Below, piece after piece: positions 1 through 8,559 of a stretch of 55,724 nt of DNA. The notes beneath the pieces were generated by a model, which searched no databases, was not told where the DNA came from, and saw nothing but the letters and a program-made list of their open reading frames with translations. A program made the translations under genes and the position numbers. The stretch's first letter is position 1, and each line of letters opens with the position of its first letter. The DNA is from Glycomyces salinus (GTDB lineage: Bacteria > Actinomycetota > Actinomycetes > Mycobacteriales > Micromonosporaceae): NCBI RefSeq assembly GCF_016428645.1, contig NZ_JAELXW010000050.1, positions 1-55,724 of the forward strand, given 5' to 3'.

Positions 1-1488
1 GCCGGCGTGGCGATGGCGGCCGCGGCCGCCATCGCCACGCCGGCGACCCTGCCGGCAGCCGCCGACGACGGCGACAACGTTGACTGGACCGCGTGCCCGG
101 AGGACGTGACCGGCGGCGAGCGCCTCGAATGCGCGACGCTGGATGTGCCGCTGGACTACGGCCGGCCCGACGGAGACACCATCGACATCATGATCTCACG
201 GCTGGCCAGCCCGAACCCGGAACAGCGGCGGGGCGTACTGCTGCTCAACCCGGGCGGGCCGGGAGGCTCCGGACTCTCGCAGCCGACCGAGCTGGTCGAC
301 CTGGGGCTGCCGTCCACCGTCTCCGACGCCTACGACCTCATCGGAATGGATCCGCGCGGCGTCGGGCACTCCTCGCCAGTAAGCTGCGGTTTCACCGTCG
401 AGCAGGACTACTGGGGCAATGTCCCCCCGTACGCGGCCGACGCGGCGGCGGTCGCCGACCGGGCCGAGGCCGCCGAGGCGATCGCCGACCAGTGCGCCGC
501 GAACGACCCCGACGGGATCATGCGGCACATGACCACGGCCAACACCGCGCGCGACATGGACTTCATCCGCGAAGCCCTCGGCGAGGACGAGATCAGCTTC
601 TTCGGAGCCTCGTACGGCTCCTCACTGGGCTCGGCCTACGCCTCGATGTTCCCCGAGCAGAGCGACCGGATCGTGATCGACAGCAACCTCGGTGGGACCG
701 CGCTCGACTGGGACGCGCAGCGCCGTTGGGGACCGGGATTCGAAGAGGCATTCCCGACCTTCGCGGCCTGGACGGCCGAGCGGCACGACAGCTATGGGCT
801 CGGGCAGACCGCGGACGAGGTGCGGGACGGCTTCCTCGCCTTGGCCGAGCAACTCGACGAGCAGCCGGTCGGGGGCGTCGACGGCGCGTCGTTCCGCTTC
901 CAGATGTTCTTCGCGCTCTACTCTGAGGCGTCGTACGCTCCGATGGCGAGGCTCTGGCAGTCGCTGACCGCATCCGACCAGGAGGAGGTCCGCACCCGGC
1001 TCGACGAACTTCAGTCGGCACCGCCGCTCGAAGCCGCCGAGACGACGCCTGAGCTCTCGCCCTACGACAACACCTGGTCCGCGCACCTGGCCGTCACGTG
1101 CAACGACACCGAATGGCCGAAGGACGTGCAGACCTACCAGGACGCGGTCGAGGCCGACCGCGAGCGGTACCCGATGTTCGGCGCCGCCGCCGCGAACATC
1201 AACCCGTGCGCGTTCTGGCACAATGACCCGGCCGAGCCGCAGGTGGAGATCGCCGATGAAGGGCCGCGGAACGTCCTGGTGCTCCAGAACCAGCGGGACG
1301 TGGCCACCCCGCTCGAGGGCGGACAGCTCGTGAGAGAGGCGTTCGGCGACCGGGCCCGCCTGGTCACCGTGGACGGCGACGGCCACGGCGTCTACGTGTA
1401 CGGCGACAACCCGTGCGCGTTGAACACCGCCACGCGGTACCTCGTGGACGGCCGGATGCCCGACTCGGACGTCTCCTGCCCTGCTTAG
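1..1488 (+). CDS. Exported alpha/beta hydrolase, S33 tripeptidyl-aminopeptidase-like (5' end cut by window)
   Basis: An open frame runs in from the window edge, so the true start and most of the signal peptide are missing. What remains of the leader is Ala-rich and ends near AAADD, as expected for an exported protein. The alpha/beta hydrolase core shows NPGGPGGSG (oxyanion region), the nucleophile motif GASYG (Ser codon at 610), an acid motif NQRDVATP and a catalytic DGHGVY His near the C terminus. The TAP-like C-terminal domain holds paired Cys residues (NPCA, VSCPA). The family removes N-terminal tripeptides, or hydrolyses related substrates, outside the cell. A strong terminator follows. 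Substrate is not predictable from sequence. Confidence 0.88.
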   Translation, partial: AGVAMAAAAAIATPATLPAAADDGDNVDWTACPEDVTGGERLECATLDVPLDYGRPDGDTIDIMISRLASPNPEQRRGVLLLNPGGPGGSGLSQPTELVDLGLPSTVSDAYDLIGMDPRGVGHSSPVSCGFTVEQDYWGNVPPYAADAAAVADRAEAAEAIADQCAANDPDGIMRHMTTANTARDMDFIREALGEDEISFFGASYGSSLGSAYASMFPEQSDRIVIDSNLGGTALDWDAQRRWGPGFEEAFPTFAAWTAERHDSYGLGQTADEVRDGFLALAEQLDEQPVGGVDGASFRFQMFFALYSEASYAPMARLWQSLTASDQEEVRTRLDELQSAPPLEAAETTPELSPYDNTWSAHLAVTCNDTEWPKDVQTYQDAVEADRERYPMFGAAAANINPCAFWHNDPAEPQVEIADEGPRNVLVLQNQRDVATPLEGGQLVREAFGDRARLVTVDGDGHGVYVYGDNPCALNTATRYLVDGRMPDSDVSCPA

Positions 1489-1508
1489 AGCGAGTCGGCC
1501 CAGGCGAT

Positions 1509-1550
1509 CACCGGGCCGGGTCCCGCGATAGTGCGGGACCCGGCCCGGTG
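1509..1550. terminator. Bidirectional GC-rich hairpin terminator
   Basis: This is a perfect 18-bp stem (1509-1526 with 1533-1550) around the 6-nt loop GATAGT. It lies between the convergent peptidase and MerR genes. There is no long U tract on either side, which is common in actinobacteria. Confidence 0.85.
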
Positions 1551-1552
1551 CG

Positions 1553-1906
1553 TCATCGTGCGGCCGCCCGCGCCTCGGCGATCGCTATGACGTCGTCGAG
1601 TCGGCGCAGCGCGGTCCGCAGCCGGTCGACGGTGCCGCCGATCCGGTCGCGTTCGGCACGGAGCATCCGCCGCTGCGCCTCGTCGGTGAGCCCGGTGTCG
1701 ATGCACGGCAGTAGCTCGACGATGCGGCGGCTGGAGAGGCCCGCGGCGTACATGTCCTGGAAGAACGTGACCCGCTCGACCGCGCTCTCGGAGTAGAGGC
1801 GCTGCCCGGACGGGCTGCGCTCGGGCTCGAGCAGGCCCTGCTCCTCGTAGTACCGCAGAGCCCGCACGCTGACACCCGTGCGTCCGGCGAGTTCGCCGAT
1901 GCGCAT
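1553..1906 (-). CDS. MerR-family transcriptional regulator
   Basis: A 117-residue protein beginning MRIGELAGRTGVSVRALRYYE, the classical MerR winged-helix start, with RYYEEQGLL and the wing SGQRLY, followed by a coiled-coil dimerisation helix over roughly residues 75-115. No metal-binding Cys set is visible at the C terminus, so it is more likely a small-molecule or redox-type MerR than a metal sensor. AAGGGG lies 8 nt before the ATG; a GTG one codon earlier is possible. It is divergent from the SDR gene and shares with it a palindrome between a long-spaced -35/-10 pair, so it probably controls that reductase. Confidence 0.9.
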   Translation of the reverse strand: MRIGELAGRTGVSVRALRYYEEQGLLEPERSPSGQRLYSESAVERVTFFQDMYAAGLSSRRIVELLPCIDTGLTDEAQRRMLRAERDRIGGTVDRLRTALRRLDDVIAIAEARAAAR

Positions 1907-1930
1907 CACAGTTTCCCCTTCGATTCGCTC

Positions 1931-1970
1931 TTGCCTCTGACGTCAACGTCAGGTTCTAGCGTAGTCCGTA
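1931..1970 (+). promoter_or_regulatory. MerR-type promoter and operator, apparently leaderless
   Basis: TTGCCT (1931-1936) and TAGCGT (1957-1962) are 20 bp apart, the stretched spacing typical of MerR-activated promoters. The spacer begins with the palindrome CTGACGTCAACGTCAG (1937-1952, 7-bp arms). The ATG of the SDR gene at 1970 is only 8 nt past the -10, so the transcript would carry little or no leader. Confidence 0.65.
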
Positions 1971-2680
1971 TGAAGATCAACGGAGCAACAGCAATCGTGA
2001 CCGGAGCCAATCGCGGAATCGGGCGCGCCTTCGCCCAGCACCTGCTCGAGCGGGGAGCCGCGAAGGTCTACGCGGCGGCGCGCCGGCCCGAGACCGTCGA
2101 CCTCCCCGGCGTCGAACCGATCCGCCTCGACATCACCGACTCCGAGCAGGTGCGGCGCGCGTCCGAGATCGCCGGAGACGTGACGCTGCTGGTCAACAAC
2201 GCCGGTATCAACACCTTCCAGGACCTGGTCGAGGGCGACCTCGACAAGATCAGGCTCGACCTCGAGACGCACCTGTTCGGGTCGCTGAGCATGATCCGCG
2301 CCTTCGCGCCGGCACTGGCCGCGGGCGGCGGCGGAGCGATCGTCAACGTCCTGTCGGCCAGCTCGTGGTTCGCGCTGCGGGGCGTCGACTCCTACCACGT
2401 GGCCAAGGCCGCCCAGTGGGCCATGACCAACGGGGTTCGCCTCGAACTCGCCGACCAGGGGACGCTCGTCACCGGCCTCCACCTCGGTCTCGCCGACACC
2501 GACCTGGTCGCCGACATCGACGGACCCAAGCTGCCGCCGTCGCAGGTGGCACGCGCCGCCCTCGACGGCGTCGAGGACGACCGCTGGGAGGTGCTCGTGG
2601 ACGACTGGAGCAAGGGAGTCAAGTCCTCCCTCGCTTTGGACCCGCGCCCGTTCTACGAGAACCTGACGCTTCCCGCCTGA
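1970..2680 (+). CDS. Short-chain dehydrogenase/reductase
   Basis: A 236-residue classical SDR. It has the Rossmann motif TGANRGIG near the N terminus, then LDITD, NNAG, and the catalytic Ser-Tyr-Lys set seen as LSASS and YHVAK. It is expected to be a cytosolic NAD(P)H-dependent oxidoreductase acting on an alcohol or carbonyl. The substrate cannot be told from the sequence. The start at 1970 is chosen because TGANRGIG then falls at its usual position and because the MerR-type promoter lies immediately upstream. It is likely induced through the divergent MerR regulator. Confidence 0.92.
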   Translation: MKINGATAIVTGANRGIGRAFAQHLLERGAAKVYAAARRPETVDLPGVEPIRLDITDSEQVRRASEIAGDVTLLVNNAGINTFQDLVEGDLDKIRLDLETHLFGSLSMIRAFAPALAAGGGGAIVNVLSASSWFALRGVDSYHVAKAAQWAMTNGVRLELADQGTLVTGLHLGLADTDLVADIDGPKLPPSQVARAALDGVEDDRWEVLVDDWSKGVKSSLALDPRPFYENLTLPA

Positions 2681-2705
2681 GACCGATCGGTCGGCGGCTC
2701 GTCCG

Positions 2706-3755
2706 CTACGGCAGCCGGATCGTGGCCAGGACCGGGGAGTGGTCGCTGCCGTCCTTCGGCAGGACCTGGAAGTCCAGGACGGCGGCGCGCTCGTCGGCCA
2801 GGACGTGGTCGAGGGCGACCGCCGGGGGTCTGACCAGTCCCCGCAGGTAGCCCTCGAGCGGCCGCCAGGTCATTGCCAGGCCCTCCCCGGTGGCGTCGGC
2901 CGCGTCGGTGTAGCCGTCGTCGATCAACTCGCGCATCAGATGGTGGTCCAGGGTGGCGTTGAAGTCGCCGGCCAGGATCCACGGGGCGCCGTCGTCGGGG
3001 CGGGGCATCTCGGCGAAGTCCTGTTCCCAGTGCGGGATCCGGTGCGGCGCGTACGGTGCGGCGGCGTGGACGGCCAGGAACCGGACCGTCTCGCCGCCGC
3101 CGAGGTCGACCTCGGCGGCGACCTGGTAGAAGATCCCGTCGGGTTCGGCCTCCTCCAGACGCTCCAGCGGATGCAGCGAGTACAGGGAGGTGCCCTCGGC
3201 GGCCCAGCCGCTGGTGATGATCGAATGCGGCATGAGGTCCTCGAGCCCGAGCCGCGCCAGCTCGTCCTGGGCGTACGGGGTCATCTCCTGGACGCTCAGC
3301 AGGTCGGGCTCGTGCTCCTCGACCAGGTCGACGACGTACTCCAGGTTCCCCGATCCCACATAGAGGTTCACGCTCATGACCGACAGTTCGGGACCGGACG
3401 CGGACGGCTGCTCGTCCGCGATCGCCCTAGGGGCCACCGCGGCCGCCATCGCGACCGCGAGCAGCGCGGTCGCGGCGACCGCCCGCCAGTGCCTGACCGC
3501 GGCCTGGACCCCGGCCCAGACGGCCGCCGCGGCGGCCGCATACGGCACGAACGCGATCGAGGTGACCAGCGGCCAACCTGAATCGATCCCGAACAGCCGC
3601 ACCGCCGCGTAGACGGCGACGCCGAACGTCGAGAACCAAGAGAGACCGCGAACGAGGCGCCGCCGATACCAGGCAGTCCGCGGACGCTCATCTGACCGCT
3701 CGGCGGTCGCTTCGGCCGTATCGGCTCCAGTGGCTTCGCTCATCGAAGGGAGCAT
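2706..3755 (-). CDS. Membrane-anchored endonuclease/exonuclease/phosphatase (EEP) family protein
   Basis: About 349 residues. After a short cytoplasmic segment there are three hydrophobic helices (around LSWFSTFGVAVYAAVRLFG, then an Ala-rich helix, then AVAATALLAVAMAAAVAP). An exported EEP domain follows with metal and catalytic motifs MSVNLYVGSG, QEMTPY, GDFNATLDH and DGSDHSPV. The layout matches the actinobacterial vancomycin-resistance-associated or VanW-unrelated EEP membrane proteins of unknown substrate; phosphodiesterase or lipid/phosphoester hydrolase activity is likely. ATG at 3755 is preferred; 3743 is an alternative. It converges on the SDR gene with 25 nt between, which hold the palindrome GACCGATCGGTC. 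Confidence 0.85.
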   Translation of the reverse strand: MLPSMSEATGADTAEATAERSDERPRTAWYRRRLVRGLSWFSTFGVAVYAAVRLFGIDSGWPLVTSIAFVPYAAAAAAVWAGVQAAVRHWRAVAATALLAVAMAAAVAPRAIADEQPSASGPELSVMSVNLYVGSGNLEYVVDLVEEHEPDLLSVQEMTPYAQDELARLGLEDLMPHSIITSGWAAEGTSLYSLHPLERLEEAEPDGIFYQVAAEVDLGGGETVRFLAVHAAAPYAPHRIPHWEQDFAEMPRPDDGAPWILAGDFNATLDHHLMRELIDDGYTDAADATGEGLAMTWRPLEGYLRGLVRPPAVALDHVLADERAAVLDFQVLPKDGSDHSPVLATIRLP

Positions 3756-3837
3756 AGCGGGCCCCGGCAATCGAACCCGCCAACCGGAGTCCAATGAGGA
3801 GTCGCGCCCAAGCCGCGAACTCGGCGGCGAGTGTGGT

Positions 3838-5040
3838 TCAGCGCATGGCGTGGACCATGCGGGTGTAGTCGCCGAAGGCTCGGTCGACCGCGTCCTCGTC
3901 GAGGCCGTAGTGCGCCAGGCTGTACTCGTGCCCGCGCTTCATGCCCGGGCGGGCCAGGACGCGGCCGAGGTTGTCGTGGTCGTCGTCGGTCCAGTCCATC
4001 TCCAGGCGCTCGAAGATCCCCGGCAGCTCCCCGTAGGGGTTGCCGGTGAGCTGGTGGTAGGAGACGTCGACGATCTGGTTCCGGGGAAGCTTGGCGCGGC
4101 TGCTGCGGGCCGTGTCGACCATCCGCGAGAGCATCTCGATCCAGTCGGCGCCGATGTGGTGCGGATCGTACTCGCGGTTGGCCAGCGCCGTGCCCGACTC
4201 CATGAGCGAGCACCAGGACCCCATGACCGTGTTCGGGTCGCGGTGGGTCCACAGGATCTTCGCGTCCGGGAAGACCTTCAGGATCGTGTCGAGGTTCTCC
4301 AGGTGATAGGGGGACTTGAGGACCCACCGCTTGCGCGGGGCGCCGGTCTGGAGGACCTGGAGCACCTGCTTGTAGTACTGGAAGTCGGCCAGGTAGTCGT
4401 GCTCGTCGAGCCACGCGCGGTACTCCGGGAGCCGGAAGCACACCAGGAGGTTCCGCCCGTGCGGCAGGGCGAACACGCACTCCTCGGGGGATTCGGGCTC
4501 CATCGGGTGGATCTGCTTGAGCGAGGGCGCGAACCGGTGGCCGAACGCCGACATCTGCGCGGCGACCTTGCGCCGCTTGCGCTTGAGTCGCTCGTCGATG
4601 TCGAAGCGGTCGGTGGCCTGGAGCTCCCACATCAGCGGGGCCCGGTTCCCTTCAGGACGGGCGAGGATCTTGTGCGCCAGCGTGGTCGCGGTGCGGGGGA
4701 GCCCGGTGACGATGACGGGCCGGTCGATCGGCTCGTCGGCGATCTCGGGGTGCTCGGCGATCAGGCGGCGGACCCGGAACCGGTTGGCCATGCGGGTGCG
4801 CAGATCGGTGAGCATGCCGGTCCAGCCGAGCCCGGAGATGGTCGGGACCGTCGCGACCTCGCGCAGGAGCGTGCGGTACTCCTCGAGGAACGTCTCGTCG
4901 CCCGCGGACGAGCCTCCGGAGTCCTGCTCCGCCCGCGCCACGATCTTGTCGAACGCCGCGTCGGCGTCGGAGCGCTGCTTGCGCGACGAGGACTGAAGCA
5001 TCGCATTGATCGGAACGACCATTCTGGAGACACGGCGCAT
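3838..5040 (-). CDS. PAPS-dependent sulfotransferase family protein
   Basis: A 400-residue protein with the two hallmarks of the fold: a 5'-phosphosulfate-binding loop TGLPRTATT around residue 112 and a 3'-phosphate-binding segment HRDPNTVMGS around residue 270, with KSPYHL between. The family transfers sulfate from PAPS to hydroxyl or amine acceptors. The N-terminal 90 residues resemble the extended lipid or carbohydrate-type bacterial sulfotransferases. The acceptor is unknown. GAGAGGAAC lies about 10 nt before the ATG. No PAPS synthesis genes are in the window. Confidence 0.88.
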   Translation of the reverse strand: MRRVSRMVVPINAMLQSSSRKQRSDADAAFDKIVARAEQDSGGSSAGDETFLEEYRTLLREVATVPTISGLGWTGMLTDLRTRMANRFRVRRLIAEHPEIADEPIDRPVIVTGLPRTATTLAHKILARPEGNRAPLMWELQATDRFDIDERLKRKRRKVAAQMSAFGHRFAPSLKQIHPMEPESPEECVFALPHGRNLLVCFRLPEYRAWLDEHDYLADFQYYKQVLQVLQTGAPRKRWVLKSPYHLENLDTILKVFPDAKILWTHRDPNTVMGSWCSLMESGTALANREYDPHHIGADWIEMLSRMVDTARSSRAKLPRNQIVDVSYHQLTGNPYGELPGIFERLEMDWTDDDHDNLGRVLARPGMKRGHEYSLAHYGLDEDAVDRAFGDYTRMVHAMR

Positions 5041-5073
5041 CTGATTCAGTTCCTCTCAGGGGGGCAAAGGGTT

Positions 5074-5089
5074 CCAGTTCGAATCCTGG
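5074..5089 (+). other. tRNA T-arm-like fragment
   Basis: CCAGTTCGAATCCTGG has the form of a tRNA T arm (CCAGG-TTCGAAT-CCTGG) missing one G. No acceptor, D or anticodon arm can be fitted upstream, so this is not a tRNA gene. It may be a tRNA-derived scar or chance. Confidence 0.25.
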
Positions 5090-5166
5090 CACAGTCGCGG
5101 GCGGACGGCCATACCGGATCGGAAACAAACTTTGCCGTGATCCCCCCTTGGCGCCGGGCCGGCGGT

Positions 5167-5628
5167 TCACCGGGTCGCGGCGAAGCGCTCGACCGCCCGG
5201 TCCAGGAAGCAGTCCATCTCCCAGTCGATCCCGGCGGCCCTGGCCGGGCGGAACTCGCAGTGCATGCGAATGCCGTTGTCGCCGTCCTCGCTGGAGACCA
5301 CGTGGTCCCAGGCGTCCCGGTCGTCCCTGGTCGCCAGCCAGCTGTAGGTGGTGACCTGGTGGCCTTGGACCAGTTCCGGTTCCAGGAACAGGAGGTTTCC
5401 CATCACCTCCCCGAAGTTCAGACCGCGCACGCCGGTCTCCTCCACCGCCTCGCGGATCGCGGCCTCACCAGGTGTCTCGCGAGGGTGCGCTCCGCCTCCG
5501 GGAATCTGGGTCCCCGCCTCCGGGGCGTCGAGGTGGAGCATTACCAGGACCTCGATCTCGCCGTCGGCGGCTCGTCGGAGCACATAGGAAGCGGCGCGCT
5601 GGCGGAACTCGAGGACGTTCTTGAGCAT
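5167..5628 (-). CDS. NUDIX hydrolase
   Basis: A 153-residue single-domain protein. The Nudix box is complete: GGAHPRE, seven residues, then REAVEETGV, supplying the metal-binding glutamates. The family cleaves nucleoside diphosphates linked to another moiety. The first residues (MLKNVLEFRQRAASYVLRR) and the C-terminal FLDRAVERFAATR resemble actinobacterial house-cleaning NUDIX proteins; the substrate is not predictable. The frame stays open upstream to 5859, but that extension is low-complexity and would overlap the next gene, so the ATG at 5628 is chosen. Confidence 0.88.
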   Translation of the reverse strand: MLKNVLEFRQRAASYVLRRAADGEIEVLVMLHLDAPEAGTQIPGGGAHPRETPGEAAIREAVEETGVRGLNFGEVMGNLLFLEPELVQGHQVTTYSWLATRDDRDAWDHVVSSEDGDNGIRMHCEFRPARAAGIDWEMDCFLDRAVERFAATR

Positions 5629-5785
5629 CGGCACCAGCCCAGTCTCGCAACGGAACCGACCGGCGGCAACAGAGATTTCACCAGACCGGCCCGCGTAGCA
5701 GGAGTCCGCGGCACCGGGGATCCGGTGCCGCGAACGGGTGTTTCCTGGTGTTCTGTTCGGGTGTTCCGACCGGACGAGTCCGCCG

Positions 5786-6208
5786 TCAGGCCGGGGCCGG
5801 TTCGACCGCGGACTCGGCGCCCTCGGACCGCTCGGCGAGCTTCTTCTTGGCGATTCCACCGGCCTTGCCGGCGACCTCCATCATCCCGATGCCGACCGCC
5901 ACGTGCAGCATGAAGATCACCTGGCCGACCACAGTGCCCTCGGTGCTGACCAGTACGATGACCGACTGGAGGACCACCATCCCCAGCAGGATCGCGGCCA
6001 GCCCGACCAGTCGGCCACCGGCCCTGGCGAGCGCCGCGAACAGGATGCCCAACAGGGTCACGACAGTGATCAGGCGGCCGTTCAGGATGTGCAGCTCGAA
6101 GTCGTCCCCGATCGAACCGCCGCCGTAGACGCCGTAGCCGGCCAGCAGGAACTGGAGGCCCAGCAGGATCCCCAGGATCACCATCCAGACTCGGAAGAAC
6201 TTAAGCAT
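5786..6208 (-). CDS. Small four-helix integral membrane protein
   Basis: A 140-residue protein with four hydrophobic segments (about residues 5-28, 43-62, 66-88 and 93-110) and a charged, Lys/Glu-rich cytoplasmic tail (KKKLAERSE). I do not recognise a family with confidence; it resembles the generic small actinobacterial membrane proteins annotated as hypothetical. Its start overlaps the stop of the AhpD-like gene by 8 nt, so the two are translationally coupled and probably work together or at least share expression. Confidence 0.75.
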   Translation of the reverse strand: MLKFFRVWMVILGILLGLQFLLAGYGVYGGGSIGDDFELHILNGRLITVVTLLGILFAALARAGGRLVGLAAILLGMVVLQSVIVLVSTEGTVVGQVIFMLHVAVGIGMMEVAGKAGGIAKKKLAERSEGAESAVEPAPA

Positions 6209-7217
6209 CGACCGCTCCCAACTGCTCGCACTCAGCCTGAATCCGGTCCACCGCGCTCATCGCCCCGAACGAGGCCAGCATGACCACGCAGTGATCGGAG
6301 ATCTCCCCGCCCCGCCAATCCTCGACCTCCCGGTCGGTCAGCGACCCGGGGTCCAGGGCCGCCTTCGCCGCCACGCGCGCCCCCAGCGCCGCCCGAGCCG
6401 GAAGCCCGTCCAGCCCCTCGATCTCGACCGGCCACGACAGCAGGCCCAGCTCCCGGTCTACTGTGGCCTCGACGGCCCGCGCCGCCCGCTCGCTCAGCAG
6501 GCCCCGCCCGCACGAGGCGACCGCGCGCAACTGCGCGTACGCCCGCCCGCTCGGCGAGTCCCCGGCCCAGGCCGGGACGGTCAGGTCCAGACCCGGCCAG
6601 AGCTCCTCGAGCCACGCGGGCCGGTCCTCCAGCAGCGCCAGGCTCGAACCGGGCTCCAGCCGCAGACCCACCGCGTTCCGGACCATCCGCGAGGCCACCG
6701 AGCGGCCCAGCCTGGTCGACATCGACGGGTGCGGAGGTGCATTGGTGGCCATCACCTTGACCATGCGAGTGATGAACTCGAACGCCAGCAGCGTCCCGAT
6801 GAAACGCGGAGCGGCCTCGGCCTCGAACGGCCCGACCGGTCCCGGCCGCTCGGTCCAATCGACCAGTTCGGCGTGGGTGCGCGGCCTGCGTCCCTCGCTG
6901 AGAGTATCGGCCAACTCCTGCTCGCCCAGCGCGTGCAGCAGCACGCTGTGGGCGTCGACGCAGAACCGGCACGAGTTCTTCACCGCGACCGACAACGCGA
7001 CCACCTCCTTGGCGGCCCGCTCCTCCGGACCGCCGACCAGAAGGGACTCGCGCAGCAGCGACCACATCGCGGCGAGCGTCTCGGGGGAAGGGGTGAGCAT
7101 GGCGAACGTGGCGCCGACCGCCCCGAGCTCGGCGCGGGCCTGGCGGTACACCTCGGCTATCACGCCCTCGGCGTCACCGGGGTCGACCGGCGTGATGTGT
7201 CGTATGGAGGGTGGCAT
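6201..7217 (-). CDS. Carboxymuconolactone decarboxylase / AhpD-like protein
   Basis: A 338-residue protein. Near residue 85 is the AhpD-type active site SCRFCVDAH (Cys-x-x-Cys-x-x-x-His), preceded by an all-helical segment typical of the carboxymuconolactone decarboxylase superfamily. The length is about twice that of single-domain AhpD; the C-terminal half is helical without a second Cys pair. The likely role is a thiol peroxidase-like or CMD-fold enzyme protecting against peroxide. It forms an operon with the downstream small membrane protein (8-nt overlap) and is divergent from the histidine kinase. Confidence 0.8.
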   Translation of the reverse strand: MPPSIRHITPVDPGDAEGVIAEVYRQARAELGAVGATFAMLTPSPETLAAMWSLLRESLLVGGPEERAAKEVVALSVAVKNSCRFCVDAHSVLLHALGEQELADTLSEGRRPRTHAELVDWTERPGPVGPFEAEAAPRFIGTLLAFEFITRMVKVMATNAPPHPSMSTRLGRSVASRMVRNAVGLRLEPGSSLALLEDRPAWLEELWPGLDLTVPAWAGDSPSGRAYAQLRAVASCGRGLLSERAARAVEATVDRELGLLSWPVEIEGLDGLPARAALGARVAAKAALDPGSLTDREVEDWRGGEISDHCVVMLASFGAMSAVDRIQAECEQLGAVDA

Positions 7218-7428
7218 GACACTTCTCCTCGATGGGTTCGCGGCGAGGGGAATGCCCCGCCTGCCATCCAGCCTCCCCGCCGCGGGCCCCCGCGTCGTCG
7301 TCCCGGCGGCGGCAATCCCGCCCTCGCCGAGCGCCGCAGGTGACGTGCCCGCATACGCCCCGGGTAGTACGCCCGGCCTGGAGCCGCAGGTAGACGCCGC
7401 CTCGGATTCCCCGGCCTAGGATGAAACG

Positions 7429-8559
7429 ATGTTCAAGCGCCTGCCCATCGGACGAAGGGACCTGGCCCTCGCCATCGCCCTCGCGGTGCTCATCGAGACG
7501 CTCGCCGTCCTCCGCGGAGAGCCCCTGCCCCCGTGGGCCTGGATCGTTCTGGGGATCAGCCCTGTCGCCCTGATGTTCCGCCGGGCGTTCCCGCGCACCG
7601 TGATGGGCGTGGCCATCGGCTGCATGCTCGTCCTGGCCCACCTCCAGTTCGGGGCCCTCACGATCCTGCCCGCGCTGGTGGCCATCGGCACCGCCATGTA
7701 CACCGGGTACCGGGCCTGGACCATCAGCGCGGTCTTCGCCGTCTCCGCGTTCGCCGCGCTCAGCTTCTGGCAGGGCGCCGACCGGCAGCTCAACGCCGAG
7801 GTCGTCCGGAACACGCTCCTGGTGGTCGGCTGGCTCCACGTCGCGATGATCACCGGCGAGTCGCGGCGCCAGCGGGACGCCTACATGGAGGAGGCCGAGC
7901 ACACCAAGGAAGAAGCGGTACGCCGCAAGGCCGCGGACGAACGCGTGCGGATCGCCCGCGAGCTGCACGACTCCCTGACGCACTCGATCTCGGTGATCCG
8001 AGTCCAGGCCGGAGTAGCGATCCATTTGGCGCGCAAGCGCGGCGAGCAACCGCCCGAAGCGCTGGTGGTGGTCGAGGAGGCCGCCAAGGACGCCACGTCC
8101 GAGCTGCGCGAGACCCTGACGATGCTGCGCGGCGACGAAGGGCCCCGCCTCGCCCGGGTCAAGGAGCTGGCAGCGCGATACGAGGGACTGGGCTTCGACC
8201 TGGAGATCGACTGCCTCGCCTGCGACGAGGTCGACGTCGCCCCCGAGGTCGACCACGCGGCCTACCGGATCGTGCAGGAGGCGCTGACCAACGCCGTCAG
8301 GCACTCGGGCGGCGACCGCGTGACCGTCACCGTCGCCCACGACAGAGGCGAGCTCGCCATCGAGGTGTTCGACAACGGCACCCCGGGCGGATTCGAACCA
8401 GGACGCGGCATCACCGGCATGCGCGAGCGCGTCGATTCCCTGGGCGGGGAGCTCGCGGTCGGACCCACCGCCGGCGGCTTCGCCGTCCGCGTGCGTCTCC
8501 CGGCCCGCGCCGACGTCCTGGAGCCCCAGGCCGTGGACCTAGAGAGGATCGAGCAGTGA
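7429..8559 (+). CDS. NarL/DesK-type sensor histidine kinase
   Basis: A 376-residue kinase. The N-terminal third has four to five membrane segments and little extracellular sequence, suggesting a membrane-state or small-molecule signal. HisKA_3 dimerisation follows, with the phospho-acceptor His180 in ARELHDSLTHS. The HATPase domain shows the N box (QEALTNAVRHS), a G1 region DNGTPGG and GRGITGMRERV. The stop overlaps the start of the response regulator (GTGA), so the two are made in step. Target genes are unknown; none next door is obviously dedicated. Confidence 0.93.
   Translation: MFKRLPIGRRDLALAIALAVLIETLAVLRGEPLPPWAWIVLGISPVALMFRRAFPRTVMGVAIGCMLVLAHLQFGALTILPALVAIGTAMYTGYRAWTISAVFAVSAFAALSFWQGADRQLNAEVVRNTLLVVGWLHVAMITGESRRQRDAYMEEAEHTKEEAVRRKAADERVRIARELHDSLTHSISVIRVQAGVAIHLARKRGEQPPEALVVVEEAAKDATSELRETLTMLRGDEGPRLARVKELAARYEGLGFDLEIDCLACDEVDVAPEVDHAAYRIVQEALTNAVRHSGGDRVTVTVAHDRGELAIEVFDNGTPGGFEPGRGITGMRERVDSLGGELAVGPTAGGFAVRVRLPARADVLEPQAVDLERIEQ

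Noticed and set aside
3765-3800. Candidate tRNA 3' half on the minus strand
   Set aside because: The T stem does not pair properly (no C opposite the closing G) and no anticodon or acceptor arm fits.
5629-5859. N-terminal extension of the NUDIX protein
   Set aside because: The 77 extra residues are Arg/Ser/Pro-rich, overlap the next gene and lack a ribosome site; the Nudix fold is complete without them.
3730-5913. A 727-codon open frame on the + strand across the sulfotransferase and NUDIX genes
   Set aside because: It covers two well-supported minus-strand genes and has the low-complexity composition of an antisense shadow.
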